From Pseudomonadota bacterium (GTDB lineage: Bacteria > Pseudomonadota > Gammaproteobacteria > Burkholderiales > Ferrovaceae): a stretch of DNA of 8,150 nt. The position numbers were made by a program, and so were the translations under genes. The notes under the pieces are model-generated. The model had not been told where the DNA came from. It did not search any database and saw only the letters and a program-made list of their open reading frames with translations. Shown piece after piece: positions 1 to 5,771 of the stretch. The DNA is taken from NCBI GenBank assembly GCA_021811005.1, contig JAJZPY010000092.1, positions 1 through 8,150 of the forward strand. Reading direction: 5' to 3'. Within the stretch, counting starts at the first letter, position 1, and each line of letters begins with the position of its first letter.

Positions 1-109
1 CGGCGGCCGCTTGTTGCGGCAGCAGGCCAGCCATCATGAGCACCACTCCCCCCATCAAGGCGGCGCCGACGCTGCGCGTCATCACGCGTTCAATAAATGA
101 ATTTTTCAT
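1..109 (-). CDS. Exported protein of unknown function, N-terminus only (runs off the left edge)
   Basis: Only the first 36 codons are inside the window. They start at an ATG at 109-107 and read MKNSFIERVMTRSVGAALMG, then a hydrophobic stretch ending in LLPQQAAA. This is a classical Sec signal peptide: charged N-region, core rich in A, G, V, L and M, and an AAA-type signal peptidase I site close to the window edge. The start is supported by an AAAGGGG Shine-Dalgarno about 8 nt upstream (plus-strand 118-124). The mature protein is not visible, so no function can be given. Its neighbours make an envelope or cytochrome-related protein plausible, but that is inference. It is co-oriented with the propeller gene at 493-1641 but separated from it by 383 bp, so it probably has its own promoter. 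Confidence 0.75.
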   Translation of the reverse strand, partial: MKNSFIERVMTRSVGAALMGGVVLMMAGLLPQQAAA

Positions 110-188
110 GATCGTGACCCCTTTCAAAAACATTTCAGTTGGTTCGAAACGATACGGTTTTACTACTGGTCTTGCTCACCCAATGTCC

Positions 189-204
189 AGCATGAAGCAT
201 GCCA
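189..204 (-). promoter_or_regulatory. Candidate sigma-54 (-24/-12) promoter of the left-edge gene
   Basis: Read on the minus strand the site is TGGCATGCTTCATGCT. Against the sigma-54 consensus TGGCACG-N4-TTGCW the invariant GG and GC doublets are present at exactly the right spacing, with two mismatches (T for C in the -24 box, A for T in the -12 box). The implied transcription start is near 178, giving a leader of about 70 nt before the ATG at 109. The inverted repeat at 216-348 lies immediately upstream, where an enhancer-binding activator could sit. This is a pattern match only. Confidence 0.4.
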
Positions 205-215
205 ATCAATATTCG

Positions 216-348
216 GACGCCTCCAAAAAATCGAATTTCCAGGCAAACGGGGCATGGACAATTGATGTTGATGCGGCATCTGCGTGATATGCAAGAAAAT
301 ATTGTATGAAAAGATGATTGCGACGAAATTTGGATTCTTGGAGGCGTC
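216..348. repeat. Long imperfect inverted repeat (24-bp arms, 85-bp loop)
   Basis: The left arm is 216-239 and the right arm 325-348. The right arm, reverse-complemented, matches the left at 20 of 24 positions; the outer 11 bases (GACGCCTCCAA) match perfectly and the inner AATTTC ends also match. The arms are about 109 bp apart centre to centre. A short palindrome at 270-280 lies near the middle of the loop. It could be a paired binding site for a regulator, a long-stem RNA structure, or the remnant of a small mobile element. No flanking target duplication is obvious. Confidence 0.6.
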
Positions 349-492
349 TGCTCGTCGTCAATATCTTTAAAGTCTGCGATGATTTTTGAAAATCGATTTC
401 CCATAATTGAGAAATAGTGCATTCATGTTTTCTCAGTTTCTGAAAAAACGATGTTTGTTTTTTTGTCCCTCTCAAAGGGATAGGGGAAAATT

Positions 493-1641
493 TCACGGTG
501 TCGTTGCGGCGTTCCTTGCCGGCTCGGACGCCCCTTTCTTGTCCGGCCCTTTCTTGCCGAAGAAACCGCCGTCCGCGGGCAGGGCGGCGGGACGATAGAT
601 GTCCACCTTGCGGAAATACTGGTCCACCATGTAAACCCGTCCGTCGCCATCCACCGCGATCCCGGAGGGAAGCATGTACTTGGCGGGCCCGTCCTTGTCC
701 GAGCGGCCGCCCACGGCCAGCAGCAACTGCCCCTGGGGGGAAAATATCTGGAAATTGCCGAATGCGGCGTCCACGACGTAGACATTGCCGTCCGGGCCCA
801 GGGCCACTCCCTTGGGACGGGAGAATTGCCCGCCTTGGCGCCCGACAGCACCGAAGACGCCGATCAGCGTGCCGTCGGAACGAAATTTCTGCACCCGGAA
901 ATTGCCGCCATCGACTACGTACAGCGTGCCGTCCGGAGCGACCGCCGCGTTCAGCGGCAAATTGAATTCGCCTGGCGCGGTGCCGCGCTTGCCGATATCG
1001 AACAGATGCTTGCCGGTTTGCGCGTCAAATACCCGAACCCGGTGCTCCTCGGTTTTGACTCCCCCGGTGTCTACCACGTAGAGGCGACGTCCGTCGGCAT
1101 CGATTGCAAGACCCGCCGGCCGGTGAAACCAGGTGTCCCCGGCGATCGAGCGCAGAAATTTTCCATCCCTGTTGTACACCATGACCTGCTTGGTGGTGGC
1201 GTCGGCCACATATAGATTACCTTGCCGATCGACGTCCAGCCCGAGGGGGAGCGTGAGGGCGCCCGGGTCGTCCTCGCCGATCACGAAAAATCGCTTCTCC
1301 GGGATGTCGAACACCATCACCCCGCGGCGCACGGTATCCCCCACGTAGACACGCCCGTGGCGCGCCGCGATGCCATAGGGTTTGGCAAGCCCCTCGCCCT
1401 GCACCTGTTCGCCGGTGACCAGTCGCTTGAACCTGCTGCTGGATTCGTCCGGTATCACGTCCGCGCTGCTGTACAGCGAGCGTTCGTAGACGAACCGTGG
1501 TTCGTCGGGAGGGGGCGGAAAGACGGGCATTTGCTGCACCGCCTCGCGGGATTCGGGTATCGACATGCAGCCGCCCAAGGCAAGGGCGGCGGCGAGAATC
1601 AGAGTGTTCGCCAATGGAAATGCTAGAGATCGCTTGGTCAT
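493..1641 (-). CDS. NHL-repeat six-bladed beta-propeller lipoprotein (propeller 1)
   Basis: This is a 382-residue predicted lipoprotein. A signal peptide ends in the lipobox LGGC with the lipidated cysteine at residue 25; the next residue is Met, not Asp, which favours outer-membrane anchoring. A Pro-rich linker (PPPPDEPRF, about 42-50) leads into six NHL-type repeats at roughly 84-111, 130-156, 172-205, 226-253, 273-300 and 322-349. Each has the pattern P-x-G-[IVL]-A...G-x-[LV]-Y-V-x-D, as in AVAPDGTLYVVD. NHL propellers generally serve as protein-binding scaffolds; no catalytic residues are evident. The start at 1641 has an AGGA ribosome site about 6 nt upstream. It is divergent from the triheme cytochrome gene and clearly paralogous to the propeller at 4509-5666, sharing for example DAAFGNFQIF and DQYFRKV. 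Near cytochromes it is likely a scaffold for envelope electron-transfer proteins, which is inference. Confidence 0.9.
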   Translation of the reverse strand: MTKRSLAFPLANTLILAAALALGGCMSIPESREAVQQMPVFPPPPDEPRFVYERSLYSSADVIPDESSSRFKRLVTGEQVQGEGLAKPYGIAARHGRVYVGDTVRRGVMVFDIPEKRFFVIGEDDPGALTLPLGLDVDRQGNLYVADATTKQVMVYNRDGKFLRSIAGDTWFHRPAGLAIDADGRRLYVVDTGGVKTEEHRVRVFDAQTGKHLFDIGKRGTAPGEFNLPLNAAVAPDGTLYVVDGGNFRVQKFRSDGTLIGVFGAVGRQGGQFSRPKGVALGPDGNVYVVDAAFGNFQIFSPQGQLLLAVGGRSDKDGPAKYMLPSGIAVDGDGRVYMVDQYFRKVDIYRPAALPADGGFFGKKGPDKKGASEPARNAATTP

Positions 1642-1711
1642 TTTCGTTCCTAATTCTCATCATTCAACCGGTCCGTCCGCACTTCGAAACACGGTAAGGT
1701 TAAGGATGTGA

Positions 1712-1727
1712 AGCAAAATGCATGCAA
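1712..1727 (-). promoter_or_regulatory. Weak candidate sigma-54 promoter of propeller 1
   Basis: On the minus strand the site reads TTGCATGCATTTTGCT. It has a full TTGCT -12 box and a TTGCATG -24 box at the correct spacing, but one G of the conserved -24 GG doublet is replaced by T and there is a second mismatch to C. The implied start near 1701 gives a leader of about 60 nt before the ATG at 1641. It overlaps the possible GTG start of the divergent reading frame at 1708, so it is only suggestive. Confidence 0.25.
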
Positions 1728-1759
1728 GCATGGCCGGAATTCGCCGGCACGGGTTGGCG

Positions 1760-1775
1760 TGGCACTGATTTTGCT
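1760..1775 (+). promoter_or_regulatory. Strong-consensus sigma-54 (-24/-12) promoter candidate upstream of the triheme cytochrome
   Basis: The site TGGCACTGATTTTGCT matches TGGCAC-N5-TTGCW completely, with only the less conserved G after TGGCAC changed to T. The implied transcription start is near 1786, about 56 nt before ATG 1842, which has its own GAGG ribosome site at 1829-1832. However, the same bases encode the hydrophobic core VALILL of the signal-peptide frame that starts at 1708. If that frame is the true gene start, this match would be internal and probably coincidental. Confidence 0.4.
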
Positions 1776-1841
1776 ACCGGTGTTTATGGAGTGCAGCGCG
1801 GCAGGAGAGCCCCCGCTCGAATCAACCTGAGGTCTTAATCC

Positions 1842-2681
1842 ATGCATCCACCCGTCTGGCACCTCGATCGGACATTAAACAAAGAAAACAAAAAAAAACA
1901 GGCCGGCGCAGCGGCCAAGGACATGTCGGCGCTCCCCATGCCTAAAGGATCGGCGGGCGATGTCGTCAAGGGCGCCGCCTTCTACATGCAAAACTGCGCC
2001 ACCTGCCATGGCGCCAGCGGCGACGGCCGCGGTCCGCGCGCTTATTCCATCAACCCGAAACCGCAGAACACGCGCTACCATACGGCGGCGAACGGCTGGC
2101 CGAACCATGAGCGCTACGCCGCCGCTTTTCCCTTCGCCACCGGCACGGTTCCGCTGGACACTCCATGGGAACGGCTCGCGCCGCAACCGGCCGCCGGCAA
2201 ACGCTTCCTGGCCGCCTGCGCGAGTTGCCACGATCGCGCCCGCGTCAATCAAGAAGGGGCAAGCTGGGAGTTGCGTCCCCTGTCCTATCCGCGCAACCAG
2301 TTTTCCCCGGGGGCTTACCCATCGTGGACGCCATGACCAGCGCCACCCCCTACCTTCTGCACGATCGCCCTCTCCGCCTGAGCGGGCTGACGGCGGCAGA
2401 GCGCCACGGTGAGACTTTGATACCAGCAGAACTGCGCTTTCTGTCACGCGGCCGACGGCACTGGACGCAACTGGATCGGCAGCTTCCTGGAACCCCATCC
2501 GCGCGACCTGACCAGTTCCGCGACCATGTCCGGCATGACCAAGGCACGCCTGAAAAGGGTCATTCGGGAGGGCTTGCCCGGCACCTCCATGCCAGCGAGG
2601 AAATCGGTGCTGTCGGAACCGGACGTGGAAGCGGTGACCGCCTATGTGGGGCGCGCCTTCCACCCGCTGGCTAAGGATTGA
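1842..2681 (+). pseudogene. Triheme cytochrome c, frameshifted (probable pseudogene)
   Basis: The conceptual product is about 279 residues with three covalent haem motifs: CATCH (nt 1995-2009), CASCH (2217-2231) and CAFCH (2433-2447). The first and third lie in class I cytochrome c-like contexts (GDVVKGAAFYMQ before CATCHG; LKRVIREGLPGTSMPA after CAFCH, ending VTAYVGRAFHPLAKD). The frame opened at 1842 stops at TGA 2334-2336. Cytochrome-like sequence (LPIVDAMTSATPYLLHDRPL) resumes in the next frame from about 2312 and returns to the original frame near 2420. One missing G in the G5 run at 2309-2313 and one extra A around 2417-2420 would explain both breaks. The usual MPAW of such domains reads MPAR. 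The frame from 1842 has no signal peptide; one lies out of frame at 1708. Expected role: periplasmic electron carrier. Sequencing error is the main alternative. Confidence 0.75.
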
Positions 2682-2687
2682 AAACGC

Positions 2688-2693
2688 AGGGGA
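2688..2693 (+). promoter_or_regulatory. Ribosome binding site fixing the cyclase start
   Basis: AGGGGA lies 5 nt before ATG 2699 and selects it over the in-frame TTG at 2678, which overlaps the cytochrome stop codon and has no comparable site. The 17-bp gap after the cytochrome stop (2681) suggests the two genes were cotranscribed. Confidence 0.6.
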
Positions 2694-2698
2694 AAAAC

Positions 2699-4552
2699 AT
2701 GGCGCGCCAAATCAAATCGATGTTTGAAAAAGGCGTGCGCCTGCCCTGGTGGCGGTACCTGTCGGTCAGGCTGGGAGCCGGCGTACTGGCCGTGCTCTGC
2801 CTGGCGCTGTTCACCGGCGCGTCATGGCTCAACCATGTCGAGGAGCGCCGCTTCCGGCAGCAGCACACGGCGCATGCCGGACAGGCGGCCACCATGGTGG
2901 CCCATGCCTTGTCGCAGCCCATGCTGGCGGGCGGCGGCGCGGCGGTGTGGCGGGATGTGACGGAACTGTCCGAGGAACTGCGCCGCGCCGTCGGCGCCGC
3001 CCGCATTCAGGTCTTGAGCCGCGACGGTCAGGTCAAGGCGGCCACCGGCACGATCGAATCGCCGCACCGCTATCGGTTGCAGGATGCGGAATGCGCTCGC
3101 TGCCATGCCGGCACCATGCACCCGTTTCCTTCCGCCACCGAATTCCGCGCCGCCGACGGCAGCCATCTGCTGCGCGTCATCAGCCCGATCCCCAAGCAGA
3201 CTGCCTGCGCCCGCTGCCACACCCGGCCCGAGGCGTTCCGCGGCATGATCGCGATCGATTTCGACCGCGCGCCGGCGGAGCGGGCGGCGGCGCAGCGGAA
3301 CGGGCTGATGCTGACGATTGCCGCCGTATCCGTCCTGGCGATGCTGTCCCTCGTCGTGTTGCTGTTGCGTTACATGGTGCACAAACCCATGCACGCCCTG
3401 GCCGAAGCGGCATCCGCGATCACCCGGGGCGACATGGGCACGCGGGTCCGGGTGCGGCTGCGCGACGAATTCGGGCTGCTGACCACGCGCTTCAACCAGA
3501 TGGCGGCGCAGCTCGAAGAGCAGATGGCGGCAATGGAACGCACCAACAGGGAACTCGGCCTGCTCTACGCCCTCATGGTGGAAGCAAGCCGCAGCCTGCA
3601 CATCTCGGATGTGCAGGCCATCGTGCTCATGATTCTGCGCGACCGGCTGCCGCTGAGCCTGCTGGTGTTCTGCGTGGAAAGCGGCAAGGAAGGATGGTGC
3701 TGCAGCGTGGCCGGAACGGGCGGCGAGGAACCTCACATCTGCGGAACCGGGCGCATGGAGGAATGCCCGGCGCTGGCGCGCATTCCCGGGACGCTGGTGG
3801 ACGAGGCCCGTGCCCGGCGGCAGGAGATGCAACATTCGATCGAGGGGCAATCGTATTTCGCAATTCCCTTCTTCGACGCCGAGCGTTTGGTGGGTCTGCT
3901 GGCGGGCCGCGGCTTCGCGGCCGAGGTTCTCCCTCTTCTGGACGACAAGCTGCTGCGCAATCTGTCGGTGCACATCGGGCTCGCCCTGCAGAATGCCCGC
4001 CATTACACGAATGCCATCACCGACGGGCTGACCGGCATGCACACCAAGAACTACGGGCTTACCCGCCTCAACGAGGCGATGCACTACGCGGAACGCCACT
4101 CCGTTCCGCTCGGGCTATTGATGTTGGACCTGGACCACTTCAAGGCCATCAATGACAACCACGGACATCAGGCGGGTGACCGCGTGCTGCGGGAAATCAG
4201 CGCGCGCCTGCTGAACCGGGCACGCAAATCCGACATCGTGGCGCGCTACGGCGGCGAGGAATTCATGATCATCCTGCCCGGCGCCGATGCCGTGAAACTG
4301 GCGAACGCGGCGGAGGCGTTCCGCGCTTCCGTAGCCGCCTCTCCGGTCATGATCGGCCCGGAAAACATCCCGCTGAGCATCACCGTCAGCGTGGGCGGAG
4401 CCTTGCGGTGTGCCGGCGAAAACCGGGCCGAGGACATCATCGGCCGGGCCGACGACGCCTTGTATCGGGCCAAGGCGTCGGGGCGAAACCGGGTGATGAT
4501 CGACGCCGATGAAAACCATGTTCGCCGCGCGGATGTTCCGAAAACGGCGTGA
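2699..4552 (+). CDS. Membrane diguanylate cyclase with periplasmic diheme (c-type) sensor, HAMP and GGDEF domains
   Basis: This is a 617-residue inner-membrane enzyme expected to make c-di-GMP from two GTP. Order from ATG 2699: transmembrane helix (about 22-43); periplasmic sensor (about 45-200) with two c-type haem motifs, CARCH at 132-136 and CARCH at 170-174; second helix (about 202-224); HAMP (about 225-276); a poorly conserved GAF-like region (about 285-435); and a C-terminal GGDEF domain. The catalytic motif is GGEEF (518-522), an active variant, with LDLDHFKAINDNHGHQAGD upstream. An RxxD inhibitory site (R509, D512) lies five residues before it, so product feedback is likely. The sensor resembles haem c sensors that detect redox state or small ligands. 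The gene follows the broken triheme cytochrome closely and overlaps the second propeller gene, so it probably senses the electron-transfer state of this locus (inference). Confidence 0.9.
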   Translation: MARQIKSMFEKGVRLPWWRYLSVRLGAGVLAVLCLALFTGASWLNHVEERRFRQQHTAHAGQAATMVAHALSQPMLAGGGAAVWRDVTELSEELRRAVGAARIQVLSRDGQVKAATGTIESPHRYRLQDAECARCHAGTMHPFPSATEFRAADGSHLLRVISPIPKQTACARCHTRPEAFRGMIAIDFDRAPAERAAAQRNGLMLTIAAVSVLAMLSLVVLLLRYMVHKPMHALAEAASAITRGDMGTRVRVRLRDEFGLLTTRFNQMAAQLEEQMAAMERTNRELGLLYALMVEASRSLHISDVQAIVLMILRDRLPLSLLVFCVESGKEGWCCSVAGTGGEEPHICGTGRMEECPALARIPGTLVDEARARRQEMQHSIEGQSYFAIPFFDAERLVGLLAGRGFAAEVLPLLDDKLLRNLSVHIGLALQNARHYTNAITDGLTGMHTKNYGLTRLNEAMHYAERHSVPLGLLMLDLDHFKAINDNHGHQAGDRVLREISARLLNRARKSDIVARYGGEEFMIILPGADAVKLANAAEAFRASVAASPVMIGPENIPLSITVSVGGALRCAGENRAEDIIGRADDALYRAKASGRNRVMIDADENHVRRADVPKTA

Positions 4553-5666
4553 CGCGCGCGGCGCCGGCCGGGAAGGGCTCAATCCGGGGCGATCGCGCCA
4601 TTCCGCCGCGCTGCCCGTGCTGGGGCTGGTCGTCGCGCTCGCCGCATGCACGGGCACGCTCGACAAGCATGCGAACGCTCCGGCGCTGTATTGGCCGACG
4701 CCTCCGGAGACCCCGCGTTTTGCGTTCGACGCGGTGTTGCGCAGCCCGTCGGATATCGTCGAGAACAATGAGGCCAACCGGTTCCGGCGCCTGGTCGCGG
4801 GAGACGCGGACCCGCAGCCGGCTTTCGAGAAGCCGTTCGGGGTGGCGGCGCGCAGGGGCAGGATTTATGTCACGGACACCGTCACGCGCAGCGTGGCCGT
4901 GTTCGACGTGCCGCGGCGCAGGTTCTTCCGCCTGGGACTGCGTGCGCCGGGAACGCTGCTGAAACCGGTCGGCATCGCCCTGGACGGGAAGATGCACGTG
5001 TATGTGGCGGACGTGAGCGCGCGCAAGGTTTCGGTATACGACGGCCTCGGTCTGTTTTTGCGGGAGATCGGCAACGCCGCCGATCTGGAACGGCCAACCG
5101 GGGTGGCCGTGGAAAACTCCGGCGAGCGGGTTTACGTCGTCGATCGCGGCAGCAACGAGAGCCTCAGCCATCGGGTGGTCGCCTACGATGGCACGGGGCG
5201 CAAGTTGTTCGTCATCGGCACCCGCGGCTCCGCCGAGGGAGAATTCAACGTGCCGGTGCAGGCCGCGGTGGCGCCGGACGGCACCTTGTACGTGCTGGAT
5301 TCCGGCAACTTCCGGATCCAGGCGTTCGACCGGGATGGCCGGTTTCTGCGCGCCTGGGGCAAGGCGGGAAGCGGGTTCGGCGATTTCGCGCGTCCGCGCG
5401 GCATCGCGGTGGACGGGGAAGGAAACGTATACGTGACGGACGCCGCATTCGGCAATTTCCAGATATTCAACCCCGCGGGGCAACTGCTGCTCCCGGTGGG
5501 TAAGCACGGCGACAGCGACAAGCCCGGGCGTTATGCCCTGCCGGGCGGCATCGCGGTGGACGAAACCGGGCGCGTGTACGTGGTGGATCAGTACTTCCGC
5601 AAAGTGGAAGTGATCCGCCGCCTGTCGGAGGAAGAGGGCGAGCATATCGCCCATGCGCATCGTTGA
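4509..5666 (+). CDS. NHL-repeat six-bladed beta-propeller lipoprotein (propeller 2)
   Basis: This is a 385-residue predicted lipoprotein paralogous to propeller 1 along its whole length. A long basic N-region (RKRRDARGAGREG) and hydrophobic core VLGLVVALAAC give a lipobox LAAC with Cys47 lipidated. Six NHL repeats follow at about 105-132, 150-178, 194-226, 247-273, 293-320 and 342-369, with the same PPxxPRF linker, NAAV/QAAVAPDGTLYV, DAAFGNFQIF and DQYFRKV signatures as the first copy. The frame opens at ATG 4509, inside the cyclase gene, overlapping it by 44 bp; ATG 4518 and ATG 4533 are alternative starts and none has a strong ribosome site, so translational coupling to the cyclase is likely. 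Its role is presumably as an outer-membrane protein-binding scaffold for the cytochromes, but no partner can be read from the sequence. Confidence 0.88.
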   Translation: MKTMFAARMFRKRRDARGAGREGLNPGRSRHSAALPVLGLVVALAACTGTLDKHANAPALYWPTPPETPRFAFDAVLRSPSDIVENNEANRFRRLVAGDADPQPAFEKPFGVAARRGRIYVTDTVTRSVAVFDVPRRRFFRLGLRAPGTLLKPVGIALDGKMHVYVADVSARKVSVYDGLGLFLREIGNAADLERPTGVAVENSGERVYVVDRGSNESLSHRVVAYDGTGRKLFVIGTRGSAEGEFNVPVQAAVAPDGTLYVLDSGNFRIQAFDRDGRFLRAWGKAGSGFGDFARPRGIAVDGEGNVYVTDAAFGNFQIFNPAGQLLLPVGKHGDSDKPGRYALPGGIAVDETGRVYVVDQYFRKVEVIRRLSEEEGEHIAHAHR

Positions 5667-5722
5667 ACCTCTTTGTTCGATTGGAAACGGGGCGAGCGAT
5701 ATGGATCGCCAGAGATGCCACT

Positions 5723-5749
5723 GCCGGCGACCGGTTTTTGGCCGGCGGC
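5723..5749 (+). other. GC-rich stem-loop between propeller 2 and the pentahaem cytochrome
   Basis: GCCG...CCGG can pair with CCGG...CGGC around a TTTTTGG loop, with a 4-nt bulge in the left arm. It lies about 57 nt after the propeller 2 stop and just before the ribosome site of the next gene. Only TT-AAATT follows it, so it is at best a weak terminator or attenuator; a 5'-leader mRNA structure is equally possible. Confidence 0.25.
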
Positions 5750-5759
5750 TTAAATTCCG

Positions 5760-5765
5760 AAGGAG
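5760..5765 (+). promoter_or_regulatory. Ribosome binding site of the pentahaem cytochrome
   Basis: A full AAGGAG sits 6 nt before ATG 5772 and directly abuts the in-frame ATG at 5766. The spacing makes 5772 the preferred start. Confidence 0.65.
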
Positions 5766-5771
5766 ATGAGG

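Larger units (their letters stand above)
110..492. other. AT-rich intergenic region
   Basis: This 383-bp gap lies between two minus-strand genes and is visibly more AT-rich than the surrounding coding DNA. I see no convincing gene in it: the reading frames on both strands are short, overlap each other and show no recognisable domain. It contains a 24-bp imperfect inverted repeat (216-239 with 325-348), a small palindrome GATGCGGCATC in the middle of that repeat's loop (270-280), a sigma-54-like promoter candidate (189-204, minus strand), and an AT-rich hairpin at 427-449 with a 3-nt loop. No clear intrinsic terminator follows the propeller gene. The region most likely holds the control elements of the left-edge gene. 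Confidence 0.6.
1708..1830 (+). other. Out-of-frame signal-peptide reading frame, probable lost 5' end of the triheme cytochrome
   Basis: A GTG at 1708, with AAGG 8 nt upstream (1696-1699), opens a 40-codon frame. It has a basic N-region (K, K, H, R, R), a hydrophobic core VGVALILLPVF and a likely signal peptidase I site at SAA|GEPP, then ends at TGA 1828-1830. The cytochrome frame begins only 12 nt later at ATG 1842 without any signal peptide, although haem c attachment requires export. The simplest reading is that this was once the N-terminus of the same protein. Joining the two frames needs more than one change: a single indel still meets either TGA 1828 or TAA 1836, whereas two one-base removals would fuse them through the third frame. 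The alternative is a non-coding leader holding the sigma-54 site at 1760. Confidence 0.4.

Noticed and set aside
36..287. Plus-strand frame of 83 codons at the left edge
   Set aside because: It runs antisense to the signal-peptide start at 109 and across the AT-rich control region, and shows no protein-like features.
466..480. Short hairpin TCCCT-CTCAA-AGGGA next to a T7 run, as a terminator for propeller 1
   Set aside because: The T run precedes the hairpin on the plus strand and becomes an A run after it on the minus strand, so it has the wrong polarity for the minus-strand gene, and no plus-strand gene ends here.
2678..2698. In-frame TTG start that would lengthen the cyclase by seven residues
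   Set aside because: It overlaps the cytochrome stop codon and has no good ribosome site, whereas ATG 2699 has AGGGGA at a workable distance.
2822..4099. Long minus-strand reading frame opposite the cyclase
   Set aside because: It is antisense to a gene with clear transmembrane, haem, HAMP and GGDEF signatures and has no recognisable domain of its own.
4697..4705. Third copy of the inverted-repeat core GACGCCTCC
   Set aside because: It lies within the coding sequence for the conserved PTPPET linker of propeller 2, and a 9-base match is likely enough by chance.
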